A DNA stretch of 64,000 nt from Bacteroidales bacterium (GTDB lineage: Bacteria; Bacteroidota; Bacteroidia; Bacteroidales; Muribaculaceae): assembly GCA_004552485.1 (NCBI GenBank), contig SFOH01000001.1, positions 83,433-147,432 of the forward strand, given 5' to 3'. The position numbers and the translations under genes are program-made. A model generated the notes under the pieces. It saw only the letters and a list, made by a program, of their open reading frames with translations, did no database searches and was not told the DNA's origin. Below, piece by piece: positions 7,564-17,556 of the stretch (its first letter is position 1; each line of letters starts with the position of its first letter).

Positions 7564-9279
7564 TTATTCGTTGTGACTGATTGAACGGATGTATGCGCGC
7601 CAGGCTTCGGCACCCGAATCGCCGTCGGTGACGATGTTGAGAATTGCCGGTGCGGCTGTGGTTCTGACGTCGAGAAAATGCGGAAGCAGTGCGCGCAGCG
7701 AGGTCATGTCGCGCGCCTCGTAATAGTCGAAGCCGAAGCCTTCGGCGAGTTGCTCCAACCGAAGGCTGACGATGTTGCAGAAGCGATGCTCGCGCTCCTC
7801 CAGACCGCGCGTTGAGCCGACGATACGGAAGATGTTGCCGCCGCGGTTCGAGAAAACGACCATGCGGAAGCTTGCCGGAACGCCGTCCACTGCCAATGCG
7901 CCCATGTCGTACTGCGCCGACATATCGCCGCTGATGAGCATAACGGGTGTATCTGTGACCATTGCCGCGCCGATGGCCGTGGACGTCGCGCCGTCGATGC
8001 CGCTGACTCCGCGATTGCAGTCCGTGCGGTGGAACGGTTTAGCGCACAATGCCTGAAACAGTCTGATACTCATACCGTTGGAGACGTGCACGTTTATCTT
8101 CTTGTCGTGGACGCTGACCAATTCGCGCATGGCCGTGAAGTCGTTCCACAACGTCTCCGGTGTAAACGTCATCGCCGCCTTCATGGTCATTTCCGCCGCT
8201 TCCTGCCACATTTTTCCAAAATATAACGCAGTCGTGCGGAAGGGCTGCACGGCCGACGCGAGCTGAGGCAGAAACGAGCGCGCCGGCAGCTGTATGTGCC
8301 GCGTCAGTATGCCGTAAGTGTCTATGGGCGAGGCATCTTCGTTTATGCTCCAATGCTGAATATCGGGATGGCCGCTCAGAAATGCGCCCAGGCGTCCGGA
8401 GACGAGCGGCGCGCCGACCGTGATGAGTATGCCCGGGAGCAGTTCCCTTCGCTGTTCTGCGCCAAGGCTCGCCAGCACGGCATCTATGTTGCAGGCGGTG
8501 GACGCTTCACCGCAATTGACATTGGCGTTGTCCTCCGCAAGCACCGCGATATTCGGTATGCGGGCAAGGCGGCTGACGGCGTTGCGCACCTTGTCATCCG
8601 GAGCCATCGCGCCACAGACAATCAGCACTTTACGCGGCGGCGCTAATTCCTGACCCAGCTGGCGTGCCTCGCGGGTGGGCAAGGTCATGCACGGCCCGGT
8701 CAGCTCTATCTTGCGGAAAGTCTCGGCGTCGCTGACTTCCGTCTCCGCGGCCAGCGGCGTGTCAATCTGTATATTAATGTGTACGGGCCCGCACGGATGG
8801 CCGGTGGCGGCCGTGAGCGCCTTGTTGAGTCGGCGGTTGGCATAGGTCAGCCGGCGTTCGCTGCTGTCTTCGGGCTCGATATCCACGCTGCAGCGCACGA
8901 TATTCGCCAGCACGCCGGCCTGGCGGATTGTCTGCGGTTGGCCGTTGTCAATGAAATCGGCGGGGCGGTCGGCGGAGATGACCACCAGCGGAATCTGACG
9001 GTAATACGCCTCGGCCACGGCGGGAGCGCAGTCGAGCACGGCGGAGCCGGAGGTGCACACCACGGCCGCGGGACGTCCGCTCTGTGCCGCCATACCCAAT
9101 GCGACGAACGAGCCAACGCGCTCATCCACAACGGTCTGCGCACGCAGCTCGGGATGGCGTTCGACGGCCATAATCAGCGGGGCATTGCGGTTTCCGGGGC
9201 ACAGCACAACGTCGCGCACGCCGTAAGCAGCCAGCAGATGCGCCGTCATGCGGCATATTTTCTTCTCCGTATTTTTCAT
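7564..9279 (-). CDS. menD: SEPHCHC synthase MenD
   Basis: This thiamine-diphosphate enzyme condenses 2-oxoglutarate with isochorismate at the entry to menaquinone synthesis. The product from the ATG at 9279 has 571 residues, which fits the family. Motifs include LCPGNRNAPL, VVDERVGSFVALGMA with the cofactor-activating Glu, CTSGSAVL, and the ThDP-Mg region ISGDMSAQYDMGAL followed by FSNRGGNIFRI. An open frame extends almost 300 bases further upstream, but that part looks noncoding and contains the divergent hpt promoter region. A promoter at 9288-9318 would give a very short leader. Confidence 0.95.
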   Translation of the reverse strand: MKNTEKKICRMTAHLLAAYGVRDVVLCPGNRNAPLIMAVERHPELRAQTVVDERVGSFVALGMAAQSGRPAAVVCTSGSAVLDCAPAVAEAYYRQIPLVVISADRPADFIDNGQPQTIRQAGVLANIVRCSVDIEPEDSSERRLTYANRRLNKALTAATGHPCGPVHINIQIDTPLAAETEVSDAETFRKIELTGPCMTLPTREARQLGQELAPPRKVLIVCGAMAPDDKVRNAVSRLARIPNIAVLAEDNANVNCGEASTACNIDAVLASLGAEQRRELLPGILITVGAPLVSGRLGAFLSGHPDIQHWSINEDASPIDTYGILTRHIQLPARSFLPQLASAVQPFRTTALYFGKMWQEAAEMTMKAAMTFTPETLWNDFTAMRELVSVHDKKINVHVSNGMSIRLFQALCAKPFHRTDCNRGVSGIDGATSTAIGAAMVTDTPVMLISGDMSAQYDMGALAVDGVPASFRMVVFSNRGGNIFRIVGSTRGLEEREHRFCNIVSLRLEQLAEGFGFDYYEARDMTSLRALLPHFLDVRTTAAPAILNIVTDGDSGAEAWRAYIRSISHNE

Positions 9280-9287
9280 TTCAGTTA

Positions 9288-9318
9288 CAAAAATAGTAAT
9301 TTTTTCTTGACTGACAAA
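9288..9318 (-). promoter_or_regulatory. Predicted promoter of the menDBCE operon
   Basis: On the minus strand TTTG (9318-9315) is followed after 19 bases by TATTTTTG (9295-9288), matching TAnnTTTG. The start of transcription would lie only a few bases before the menD ATG at 9279. Either the message has a very short leader or a second promoter lies further up. Confidence 0.45.
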
Positions 9319-9489
9319 ACGAAAAACAGCTAACGAAACGCCACCGCAAACGCCCCCACAGTCTCCGGAGAGCACCATCACGTCGGCAAAATGTCGGATG
9401 ATAGCGTCATTTACAATTTTTAACTGACAAAAAGGTATTTTTAGACTACTTTTAACGCCTCCGACTGCCGTTCTCTCCACTTTTATTCG

Positions 9490-9497
9490 TACCTTTG
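9490..9497 (+). promoter_or_regulatory. -7 element upstream of hpt
   Basis: TACCTTTG matches the Bacteroidetes -7 consensus and lies about 65 bases before the hpt ATG. No good TTTG is seen 20 bases upstream, so the -33 part is weak. The region to the left is shared with the divergent menD promoter. Confidence 0.45.
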
Positions 9498-9560
9498 CAT
9501 CAAATTTTTTATCGCCGGTCACTGCTGTTCCGGCATACTTTTTAATTTGTATTTCAGGCA

Positions 9561-10103
9561 ATGAATGACTGCGTTACCTACCAGGGGATGACCTTTGTCC
9601 CTTTTATTTCTCGTGAAAAAATTGACGCCCGAGTTGTGGAACTTGGCAAAGAAATAACGCGCGATTACGCCGGCAAGCAACCCCTGTTCATCTGTGTGCT
9701 GAACGGGGCTTTTCCTTTTGCCGCCGACCTCTTCCGCCAGTTCCCCGAAGACGCCGAGATTGAGTTCATCCGCCTCAAATCCTACTCCGGAACGGCCTCG
9801 ACCGGTACAGTTAAAGAAGTTTTAGGTCTTAACACCCCAATCAAAGACCGCCACGTGATTGTTGTAGAAGATATCGTGGACACCGGACGCACCATTCAGA
9901 AGCTCCTCAACGACCTGGGCGCTCAGCAGCCCGCGAGCTTGAAAACAGCCACCCTGCTCTTCAAGCCCGACGCGCTGGAGACCGGTACCGTCCCCGAGTA
10001 TGTGGGCTTCTCAATCCCCCGCAAGTTCATCATCGGCTTCGGCCTCGACCTTGACGAGCTGGCCCGCAATCTCAACGACATCTACGTCCTCAAACAAGAC
10101 TGA
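9561..10103 (+). CDS. hpt: Hypoxanthine phosphoribosyltransferase
   Basis: This enzyme salvages hypoxanthine and guanine to IMP and GMP using PRPP. At 180 residues it has the usual length. The PRPP-binding loop VIVVEDIVDTGRTIQ is clear, and the segment EFIRLKSYSGT is the flexible catalytic loop. VGFSIPRKFIIGFGLDLDE near the C terminus is the purine-binding region. It is divergent from menD and followed 66 bases later by adk, giving a small purine-nucleotide pair. Confidence 0.95.
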   Translation: MNDCVTYQGMTFVPFISREKIDARVVELGKEITRDYAGKQPLFICVLNGAFPFAADLFRQFPEDAEIEFIRLKSYSGTASTGTVKEVLGLNTPIKDRHVIVVEDIVDTGRTIQKLLNDLGAQQPASLKTATLLFKPDALETGTVPEYVGFSIPRKFIIGFGLDLDELARNLNDIYVLKQD

Positions 10104-10169
10104 ACGCGGGCTTCGGCCCTACGTCCCATCATACACTAACATTTAAGTAAAAAAAACGCAACTACTCCA

Positions 10170-10769
10170 ATGCTGAATCTGGTAATTTTCGGAGCTCCCG
10201 GCAGCGGCAAAGGCACTCAGTCTGAGCGCCTTATCGACCGCTACGGCCTCTATCACATCTCAACCGGTGAACTGCTTCGCGACCACATCGCACGAGGCAC
10301 GGAGCTTGGCAAAATTGCTGACAGTTATATCTCCAAAGGCAACCTCATCCCCGACGAGCTCATGCTCCAGGTGCTTGAGAAAACCCTTGACGACAACCCC
10401 GAAGAGACACGCAACGGCGTGATTTTCGACGGCTTTCCCCGCACCATTCCCCAGGCCGAGGCCCTCAACAAAATGCTCGAGCGCCACGGCACCAAGCTCC
10501 ACTCCGTCGTGGGCCTCGAAGTGCCCGAGGACGAGCTCGTCGACCGTCTCCTCAAACGCGGTCAGGAGTCGGGCCGCACCGACGACAACGCCGACACCAT
10601 CAAGACCCGCCTCAAGGTCTACCACCGCAACACCGAGCCCCTGCGCAAGTTCTACGCCGACCGCAACGCCTATCACGGCGTCAACGGTTCCGGCTCCGTC
10701 GACAAAATATTCTCGGACATCAGCAGCCACATCGACTCGCTCAACAGCGCCGAAGCCAAAAAGAGCTGA
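10170..10769 (+). CDS. adk: Adenylate kinase
   Basis: Adenylate kinase interconverts ATP + AMP and 2 ADP. The P-loop GAPGSGKGTQ is at residues 7-16, followed by HISTGELLRDHIARGTELG and the AMP-binding FDGFPRTIPQAEAL. The LID segment between VDRLLKRGQESGRTDDN and TIKTRL is short and without the Cys4 zinc site of Gram-positive enzymes. At 199 residues it fits the short-LID type. The start ATG follows an A-rich stretch. Confidence 0.97.
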   Translation: MLNLVIFGAPGSGKGTQSERLIDRYGLYHISTGELLRDHIARGTELGKIADSYISKGNLIPDELMLQVLEKTLDDNPEETRNGVIFDGFPRTIPQAEALNKMLERHGTKLHSVVGLEVPEDELVDRLLKRGQESGRTDDNADTIKTRLKVYHRNTEPLRKFYADRNAYHGVNGSGSVDKIFSDISSHIDSLNSAEAKKS

Positions 10770-10850
10770 CCCACCGCTGCTGACATCCCCCACCCATTGC
10801 CTGGCTTTCTCATTCAAAACATTCTAAAAAAACAACACCTTAATACTACC

Positions 10851-12539
10851 ATGTCACATAAAGCCCTTCTCCAAATCTACAGTGACTCGTTTCGGGACAA
10901 TTACAACGATCCGTGCCTGACCGAGTACACCACGGGAAAGACAATCTCCTACGGCGACCTCGCCCGCAAGATTGCACGTATCCACATTTTCTTCGAGAAG
11001 GCCGGCATCCGCCGCGGCGACCGCGTGGCTCTCCTGGGCAAGAACACCACGAACTGGGTTGTCACCTTCATGGCCACCCTCACATACGGCGCCGTTATTG
11101 TGCCCATCCTCAACGACTTCAACTCGCACGACTGCGCGCACATCATCAACCACAGCGGCTCTGTGCTCCTCTTCGTGAGCGACACCAACTGGGCCGAACT
11201 CGACTTTGACGCCGTCGCCGACGTGCGCGCCGCCATCTCCCTGGAGTCCATGAAGGTCATCGCCGAGCATCCCTCCGACCCGGATGACCCGGAGTGTCGC
11301 CCGGATGCTCTCAAGCGCATACGCCAGCGCATCTCGCGCACCTTCCGCCACCGCTATCCCGACGGATTCAAACCCGAATACATCGAATATCCGGAGATCG
11401 ACCAGGAGACCCTCGCGCTCATCAACTACACATCCGGCACCACCGGCTTCTCCAAGGGCGTCATGCTCAGCCTCCGCGCTCTCTGGGGCAACACCTGCTT
11501 CGGCATTGACTCCAAGCTCCACTACAAAGGCTCGCGCGCACTCTCGTTCCTGCCCCTGGCCCACGCCTACGGCTGCGCCTTCGACCTGATGGTGCCCCTG
11601 GCCGTCGGCACGCACGTCACCCTGCTGGGACGCTCGCCCTCGCCCATGATTCTGCTGCGCGCGATGGCCGAGGTGCGCCCCTCGCTCATCATCTGCGTGC
11701 CCCTCATCCTCGAGAAGATTTACAAGAAGATGATTGTCCCCGCCATCACCACCCGCACCATACGCTGGGTGCTGGCAATCCCCTACCTCGACCGCGCCGT
11801 TTACCCGCGCATCCGCGCCAAGCTCATGCGCGCCTTCGGTGGCGAGTTCGAGGAAGTGATCGTGGGAGGCGCACCCCTCAACGCCGAGGTCGAAGACTTC
11901 CTCCACCGTATCCACTTCCCCTTCACGGTCGGCTATGGCATGACCGAGTGCGCGCCCCTCATCAGCTACACCCCCTGGCGCGAGTTCATCCCCACCTCCT
12001 CCGGCCACGTCCTCGACGGATACATGGAGGCCAAAATCCTCACCGAGAAAGAAGGCGAGCCCGGCGAAATCCTTGTCCGCGGCACCAACGAGATGAGCGG
12101 CTACTACCGCAAGCCCGACATCACCGCCGACACCATCGAGGAAGACGGATGGCTCCACACCGGCGACATGGGCACGCTCGGCGGTCCCGACGGCCGCACC
12201 CTCTTCATCCGCGGCCGCTACAAAACGATGATTCTCAGCGCTACCGGCCAGAACATCTATCCCGAAGAGATTGAGTCGAAGCTCAACAACATGCCCTACG
12301 TCATGGAGAGCCTCGTGGTCGAACGCGACGGCAAACTCGTTGCACTGGTATTCCCCGACAGCGAAGCCGCCGACAAGGACAATATCGACGACTCGCAGAT
12401 GCCGGCCGTCATGGAGAAAATCCGCCGCGAGCTCAACACCCTCGTCGCTCCCTACGAGCAGATAGCCTCCATCCAGCTCGTTCCCTCCGAGTTCCAGAAA
12501 ACGCCCAAGCGCTCAATCAAGCGTTTCCTCTACATGTAA
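10851..12539 (+). CDS. AMP-binding long-chain fatty acid-CoA ligase-like protein
   Basis: This ANL-superfamily enzyme probably activates a fatty acid as acyl-adenylate and then acyl-CoA. Motifs are INYTSGTTGFSKGVML (ATP loop), VGYGMTECAPLISYTP, DGWLHTGDMGTL, RGRYKTMILSATGQNIYPEE and a C-terminal Lys in KTPKRSIKRFLYM. A longer reading starts at 10797, but the ATG at 10851 gives MSHKALLQIYSDSFRDNYN, the natural N terminus, and 562 residues. It stands alone after adk and ends at a stem-loop shared with the opposite amidase gene. The acyl substrate is unknown. Confidence 0.88.
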   Translation: MSHKALLQIYSDSFRDNYNDPCLTEYTTGKTISYGDLARKIARIHIFFEKAGIRRGDRVALLGKNTTNWVVTFMATLTYGAVIVPILNDFNSHDCAHIINHSGSVLLFVSDTNWAELDFDAVADVRAAISLESMKVIAEHPSDPDDPECRPDALKRIRQRISRTFRHRYPDGFKPEYIEYPEIDQETLALINYTSGTTGFSKGVMLSLRALWGNTCFGIDSKLHYKGSRALSFLPLAHAYGCAFDLMVPLAVGTHVTLLGRSPSPMILLRAMAEVRPSLIICVPLILEKIYKKMIVPAITTRTIRWVLAIPYLDRAVYPRIRAKLMRAFGGEFEEVIVGGAPLNAEVEDFLHRIHFPFTVGYGMTECAPLISYTPWREFIPTSSGHVLDGYMEAKILTEKEGEPGEILVRGTNEMSGYYRKPDITADTIEEDGWLHTGDMGTLGGPDGRTLFIRGRYKTMILSATGQNIYPEEIESKLNNMPYVMESLVVERDGKLVALVFPDSEAADKDNIDDSQMPAVMEKIRRELNTLVAPYEQIASIQLVPSEFQKTPKRSIKRFLYM

Positions 12540-12556
12540 TTCAGCCCGTCCGACAC

Positions 12557-12599
12557 AACAGCGGCGCCTCTCCTGCTCAGCAAGGGAGGCGCCGCTGTT
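12557..12599. terminator. Stem-loop between convergent genes
   Basis: Perfect 14-bp arms (12557-12570 and 12586-12599) surround a 15-base loop. The structure lies between the stop of the acyl-CoA ligase and the stop of the converging amidase, so it can serve both. The T-run on either side is poor. Confidence 0.65.
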
Positions 12600-12617
12600 A
12601 TTACGTTTGTGGCGGGG

Positions 12618-14081
12618 TCACTTCACGGACTTGCGCACCTGTGCCAGGTAGTCAAGGATGCCGTCTACGACGCCGCGGGCCAGACGTGTACGGTAAGCCG
12701 GGTCGGCGAGAAGTTCTTCCTCGGGCAGCGACGACATGAACAGCACCTCAACGAGCGCGTTGGGATACTCCGTCGGACCGTTCAGCGAGAAGTTGAAGTT
12801 GCCGGTCAGGCCGAAGTCGGCCAGCTTCATCTTGAGCATCGACTGATGGAGCGCATTGGCCAGCGCACGGTTCGATATGTGCTTGTAATAGCAGCTGTTA
12901 CCCATCGGAATCAGAGGATTGCCGGAGGCATTGTTGTGGACGCTGACAGCCAGATCGACGCCGCCTTCCAGCCACGTCTTCTTGCGCTCGGTCATCGACG
13001 GGCCTTGATCGGAGTCGCGCGTCAACACAACCTTGGCGCCCATCTTGCGCAGCATATCGGCGGCTTTGAGGACGATGTCAAGGTTCACCTCTTTCTCAGT
13101 CAGACCCGAAGGCGACACGGCACCGGGATACTTGCCTCCGTGACCGGCGTCGAGACCGATTGTCAGGTCTTTGATGTTCAATGATTTAGGACGATGGCGC
13201 ACCTCAATCACAAGGTTGTTGCCCTCATAGTCGACCGACCATCCCCACTGGAACTCGTCTTTGAGGCGGATAACCAGCGTGAGCTCGTCGGCACCGTCGC
13301 GGCGCAGGTCCACAAAGTCAATCATGCCCGGGGTGTTGAGCTGTGTGAGCCAGTTGGTGTTGTTGGTGGCGCCATAGAGCGTCACAAGAATTGTCGACGG
13401 GTCAATCTCTGAGCGCGTATAAAACGGCAGACGCTGAGGCAGGCTGACCACGATGCGGTCGGTCTTGCCCGTGTTGGTGACGCTGGTGCTTCCGGTGTTG
13501 ACGGTGGCAGCGCCGGGGCCGCCCTCCGTCACGGATGACTTGGGCACGTAGGCAAAGTCGTTCTCGCCAAGCATAACCTGGTAGAGATTCGATGTCTCGC
13601 CGACAGCCGTCAGAGGCACGTCGGCAGGCAGATAATTCATCTTTGAACCGCCGAGACGGTCGGCGCCGTTGCCGAACTGCAGGTAGGCATACTCCTTGGT
13701 CAGCAGGTGTTTGGGCCATTTCAGCGGAGTGGTCTCGGTGCGTTTCGCTGCGGGAGCCTTGCGGTTGGTCTCGTAGAACACGCGGTCGACGGCCGTGGCC
13801 GTTTCCGAGCCTAACGTTGCCGTGAACGGAATCTCGTTAAGCCCCGGCTTCAGCTGAATCTCGGCGCCGAACGAGCCGGTTTTGTAGACATGACACTCCT
13901 TGCCGTCGATGGTGGCCTTCGCGCCGGGAGTGGTGACGCCTATCGAATAATACTTGGCGGTATAGACCGTGTCGCGGGCCTCATCGTCATGATACACTTT
14001 CAGCTTCGGAGCCTCGGCCCACGCTGCTGACGCACCGCAGAGCACGGCTGCCGACAGTGTCAGAATTTTCACACTTTTCAT
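12618..14081 (-). CDS. Secreted N-acetylmuramoyl-L-alanine amidase (Amidase_3)
   Basis: This zinc amidase cuts the bond between MurNAc and the stem peptide. It has 487 residues: a signal peptide ending near AAWAEA, a beta-rich N-terminal region of about 270 residues, and the catalytic domain from about residue 300. Zinc and catalytic residues are visible: His in GLDAGHGG, Glu in LTEKEVNLD, His in AVSVHNNAS and Glu in NALVEVLFMS. The N-terminal region resembles the AMIN-type beta domains of wall amidases in pattern only. It lies in the periplasm by prediction. Its role may be cell division or recycling; its position at the end of the salvage region favours a link with recycling. Confidence 0.92.
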   Translation of the reverse strand: MKSVKILTLSAAVLCGASAAWAEAPKLKVYHDDEARDTVYTAKYYSIGVTTPGAKATIDGKECHVYKTGSFGAEIQLKPGLNEIPFTATLGSETATAVDRVFYETNRKAPAAKRTETTPLKWPKHLLTKEYAYLQFGNGADRLGGSKMNYLPADVPLTAVGETSNLYQVMLGENDFAYVPKSSVTEGGPGAATVNTGSTSVTNTGKTDRIVVSLPQRLPFYTRSEIDPSTILVTLYGATNNTNWLTQLNTPGMIDFVDLRRDGADELTLVIRLKDEFQWGWSVDYEGNNLVIEVRHRPKSLNIKDLTIGLDAGHGGKYPGAVSPSGLTEKEVNLDIVLKAADMLRKMGAKVVLTRDSDQGPSMTERKKTWLEGGVDLAVSVHNNASGNPLIPMGNSCYYKHISNRALANALHQSMLKMKLADFGLTGNFNFSLNGPTEYPNALVEVLFMSSLPEEELLADPAYRTRLARGVVDGILDYLAQVRKSVK

Positions 14082-14126
14082 GGTTAGTATTTTATTAATC
14101 TTGACATTTCGATATCCGATTGATTA

Positions 14127-15164
14127 TCAGTCTGTTGCTTTCATTATCGCACGCAGTGCCTGAAGGTTGATATAGCGCTTGCCCGAGCCGCGGCGAATGG
14201 AGAATACCTTCTTATGGCGAGCCGAAGCCGTGGCGTTGGCCTGACAGCGGTTGCCGGGCAGCAACGGCTGCACATCGGCAGGGAGCGAGTCCATGGTCAC
14301 CATGTATTTATCGGCGACGGGCGGGTAGCCCAGGCGCGTGTGCATCTTCATCACCTCCTCAGGATTCTCACCTGGCAGAGCGCCTTCGATGACAATTGCG
14401 GCTGTGGAGATATAGCGCGGGATAAAGTCCTGATCCACAGCCCATTTATCCTTGGTGTCGCGCACCACATCCTTGCCCTGGAGCGAGTGATAGAACGAGC
14501 GCGAGGCCTTGTCCACGCAGTCCTCGGCAGTGAGGCGGCCGCTGTTGATGTCCTTGTCAAGAAGATGATGGGCGTTGTCATAGCGGATATAGCCCATACC
14601 GGTCGAGTCGTTGCCGGTGACGGAGAAGTTGGTGCGAATCAGTGCAGTAGGCTCGCCTTCGCCGCCGATGGGAAAATAGTTGTAGCCATTGTCCCACGTC
14701 TCAAAGTATGCGGCACCTCCCTCGGCATCTATTACGCCGAAGTTGGCCTGCACGCCCATGGGTCGCGCCAGCGTGTCGAGCATCGTGCGGAAGTCGCTGA
14801 CAGTGCGGCACTTGCGCAGTGCCATCGCCATGACTTCGCCCTCGCGGTCTTTGACACGCGCCGTGTCCGGTGCGAGGTTGTAAGAGGCTGTGTTCATGAT
14901 GGCGAAGCCCACGCGGTTCATGCCCGTCCACGCCTCGCGCAGTGCGGTATCGGCCTGGTTGAAGAGGCCGACGTAGGCATACTCGCCTTTGACGGCGGGT
15001 TCTATGCGTTTGAGGAAATTGTGAGGCGCACCCGTGTCACGGTGCTTCCAGAGCATGGGCCGGCCGTTGGCCGTGGCGTGGCCCGAGGCGACCAGCGAGG
15101 TGCACGCCTCTCCGGCGATTACAGCGCCTATCAACAGAACCAGGCAGAGAATCAACTTTTTCAT
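14127..15164 (-). CDS. Secreted Ntn-type hydrolase (C45/acyltransferase-like family)
   Basis: The protein has 345 residues. After a hydrophobic signal segment comes GEACTSLVASGHATANGRPM; Cys21 would become the N-terminal nucleophile after cleavage, as in C45 and choloylglycine-hydrolase-like enzymes. Further family features are LWKHRDTG, NRVGFAIMNTASYN and NFGVIDAEGGAAYFETWD. Such enzymes hydrolyse or transfer amide-linked acyl groups (penicillin, bile salts, N-acyl amino acids). The ATG overlaps the stop of the patatin-porin gene by 4 bases, so the two are coupled and may share a lipid-like substrate. The substrate is not inferable from sequence. Confidence 0.8.
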   Translation of the reverse strand: MKKLILCLVLLIGAVIAGEACTSLVASGHATANGRPMLWKHRDTGAPHNFLKRIEPAVKGEYAYVGLFNQADTALREAWTGMNRVGFAIMNTASYNLAPDTARVKDREGEVMAMALRKCRTVSDFRTMLDTLARPMGVQANFGVIDAEGGAAYFETWDNGYNYFPIGGEGEPTALIRTNFSVTGNDSTGMGYIRYDNAHHLLDKDINSGRLTAEDCVDKASRSFYHSLQGKDVVRDTKDKWAVDQDFIPRYISTAAIVIEGALPGENPEEVMKMHTRLGYPPVADKYMVTMDSLPADVQPLLPGNRCQANATASARHKKVFSIRRGSGKRYINLQALRAIMKATD

Positions 15165-17539
15165 CTGAGGAATTTCTTGGGGAGGATGAACACGCCGATG
15201 GCGATGCCGAAGTTCCAGGGGCGGGTGCCCGCCGAGGTGTAGTTGGCATAAGCGTTAAGCGTGGCAAACGGGAGCGTATAGCACAGGTCGAGCTCGCTGA
15301 AGAACACCGGGCGCGTGAACCAGTCGCCGTGCACGGCCTCGCCGTAGGCGCCGGGGAGGATGGGGCGGATGGGCACATAGCCGTTGGCAACGAGGCGTGC
15401 CGAGATGTTGGAGTTGTACTTGTAGATGGGCACCAGCGACAGCGCCGCGAACGAGTTGGCGTGATAGCTGGGGTTGAACGAGTTGTAGGTCTGGGTGGTC
15501 GGGTGGAATGCCGGCGCACCGGTCAGCGAGGCGTTGAAGTCGCGCGTCAACTTGCGCGTCGACAGCATGATGTCCGACTCCACACCGAAGCTGAAGTGGG
15601 CGCCGCCGCTGAAATAGTTGCGCGTCACGCTCTCCAGCTGCAGCCACTTCGGGCTGTTGTCAAACTTGACATCGCCGGCCAGTTGTGCGAACGGCGTGAA
15701 GTGCATCTTGCCTAGGACGCCCATGCCGGTGAAGGAGTACGACGAGCCGGAGGTCGGGAAATTCATGTCATCCAGCGTGCTTCCCTCGTAGCCCAGACGC
15801 AGCTGTCCCAGGTTGTAAGTGGCCTTGTCGCGGCCCGAGCGGTAGGAGACATCGGCGTTGTCCGGATAGAACGAGTCGCGGATGTGGCCGAAGCCGGTGC
15901 CGAGCAGGAAGCGGCCGCGGCGGCCGGCAGCCCATGTGTATTTCAGCAGGGCATAATACTCGTAATTGATGATGAACGACGGAATCTTGTCCTCGAAGAA
16001 CAGCTGCTCCGTCTCGTGGTAGTTCTGACGTCCGGCCACAGCGGTGAGCGACAGCGCCGAGGGAATGCGCGAGGCGAAGTTGAGGCGCGCGTTCAGCTCG
16101 CCGCCCATGTATGTCTGGCCGATCCAGCCGTTGATGTTGGCGCTTATCGATGAGAACGACAGCGTGCGGTATCCTGCCGAGAAGAATAGATAACTGGAAG
16201 TGGCGGAGGTGATGTAGCCGCCGATGCCGAGGGCGAAATTCTGCTTGGGAGCGGCGCGCAGATTCAGCTTGAACAGTCCGTTCGCCGAGTTGTAAGTAGC
16301 TGTTGGATAGAGCTCTGAAAGGCGGCCTGAGGACATGGCGCGGTAATAGGCCGCACGTGCCGACGTGATGCCGAAGGTGTCAGTATCGTGGCGCGGGCGG
16401 AACATGTTGGCGATGAAGCGGTTCTGCTTCGGCGTGGCGCCGGTGACCTCCACCGAGTCGAAGCGCAGGTAGGGCGTCTGCGAGCGGAAGGCGCCGCGGG
16501 CCGTCTCCACGGCGATGCGCGGACGACGTGTGTGGATGCGTCCTTTGATGGAGTCCATCATAGCCATGGTGGTGTTGTAGCCCATGGTGTAGATGTCCTG
16601 CGCCTTGCCCCAGTCGAGCAGGCCGAACTGATGGGCATTCACTGCGATGCGGATGCCTTTCTTGGGTGGCACGACGCTGTGCTGCTGGCGCGTGACGAGA
16701 TTGTCAATCTGGTCGTAGAGCGACGTCTGCGGCCCGTGCGTGCCGGAGTTCACCGTCACGCCGAGCATGAAATCGGGTGCGAAGTCTTCTTTCATGACGT
16801 CAACGGGGAAGTTGTCGAAGATGCCGCCGTCATAGAGCAGCGCACCGTTCATGCGGATTGGCTGGAAAACAATCGGGAACGACATCGAGGAGCGCACCGC
16901 CTCGCCAAGCGGCCCGGTGGCGTGCACAACCTTATGTTGCGCCGCAACATCCGAGGCCACGCACCGGAAGGGCACAAACAGATTGTTGAAGTTGCCCTTG
17001 CACTGCGCGTTCGCGGCCGAGAACAGCTCCATGAATCCGAAGCTCATGGGGTTGGGGTTGATCAGCGATGCCGGCACTGAGTCGGCCGGCGTCTCCTTCT
17101 TGGCCAGCGGGATGGAGAACAGCGAGGGCGTGGGCGTCTCGCGCGAGAAGTAATAGCCGTAGTTGGGATTTATCTGTCCCGAGCTCCAGTAGGAGAACTC
17201 CTTACTCTGAAGCAGCGCCATCATCTCCTCCGGCGTGTAGCCCATCGAATAGAGCGAACCCACGATGGCGCCCATCGACGTACCGGCGATGTAGTCGATA
17301 GGTATATCGTTGTCTTCCAGCGCCTTGATTACTCCGATATGGGCGATGCCGCGTGCTCCTCCGCCACTGAGCACCAGGCCGATGCTCTGGTGAGGCTTAT
17401 TGGCAACGGTATCGGCAACGGTGTCGGCGGCAACAGCTTTTGCGGCCGTCGGTTCAGGCTGCTGCGCAAACAGCGGCGCGGCTGCTGTGCTCACAGCGGC
17501 CGCGGCAAGTAGGGAGACGATGAGGCGGGACCTGTTCAT
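15161..17539 (-). CDS. Patatin-like phospholipase with C-terminal outer-membrane barrel
   Basis: This protein of about 792 residues has a signal peptide followed by a patatin domain. The oxyanion motif is GGGARG, the nucleophile elbow is GTSMG and the catalytic Asp is in YDGGIFDNFP. The C-terminal half is rich in alternating aromatic beta strands, such as SSYLFFSAGYRTLSF, and ends GIAIGVFILPKKFLR, as expected for a Bam/Omp85-type barrel. The layout matches PlpD-type autotransporter phospholipases. The reading from 17551 begins with GTG; the ATG at 17539 gives MNRSRLIVSLLAAAAV. It is translationally coupled to the Ntn hydrolase downstream. Confidence 0.9.
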   Translation of the reverse strand: MNRSRLIVSLLAAAAVSTAAAPLFAQQPEPTAAKAVAADTVADTVANKPHQSIGLVLSGGGARGIAHIGVIKALEDNDIPIDYIAGTSMGAIVGSLYSMGYTPEEMMALLQSKEFSYWSSGQINPNYGYYFSRETPTPSLFSIPLAKKETPADSVPASLINPNPMSFGFMELFSAANAQCKGNFNNLFVPFRCVASDVAAQHKVVHATGPLGEAVRSSMSFPIVFQPIRMNGALLYDGGIFDNFPVDVMKEDFAPDFMLGVTVNSGTHGPQTSLYDQIDNLVTRQQHSVVPPKKGIRIAVNAHQFGLLDWGKAQDIYTMGYNTTMAMMDSIKGRIHTRRPRIAVETARGAFRSQTPYLRFDSVEVTGATPKQNRFIANMFRPRHDTDTFGITSARAAYYRAMSSGRLSELYPTATYNSANGLFKLNLRAAPKQNFALGIGGYITSATSSYLFFSAGYRTLSFSSISANINGWIGQTYMGGELNARLNFASRIPSALSLTAVAGRQNYHETEQLFFEDKIPSFIINYEYYALLKYTWAAGRRGRFLLGTGFGHIRDSFYPDNADVSYRSGRDKATYNLGQLRLGYEGSTLDDMNFPTSGSSYSFTGMGVLGKMHFTPFAQLAGDVKFDNSPKWLQLESVTRNYFSGGAHFSFGVESDIMLSTRKLTRDFNASLTGAPAFHPTTQTYNSFNPSYHANSFAALSLVPIYKYNSNISARLVANGYVPIRPILPGAYGEAVHGDWFTRPVFFSELDLCYTLPFATLNAYANYTSAGTRPWNFGIAIGVFILPKKFLR

Positions 17540-17556
17540 AGTCGTTGACACTCAGG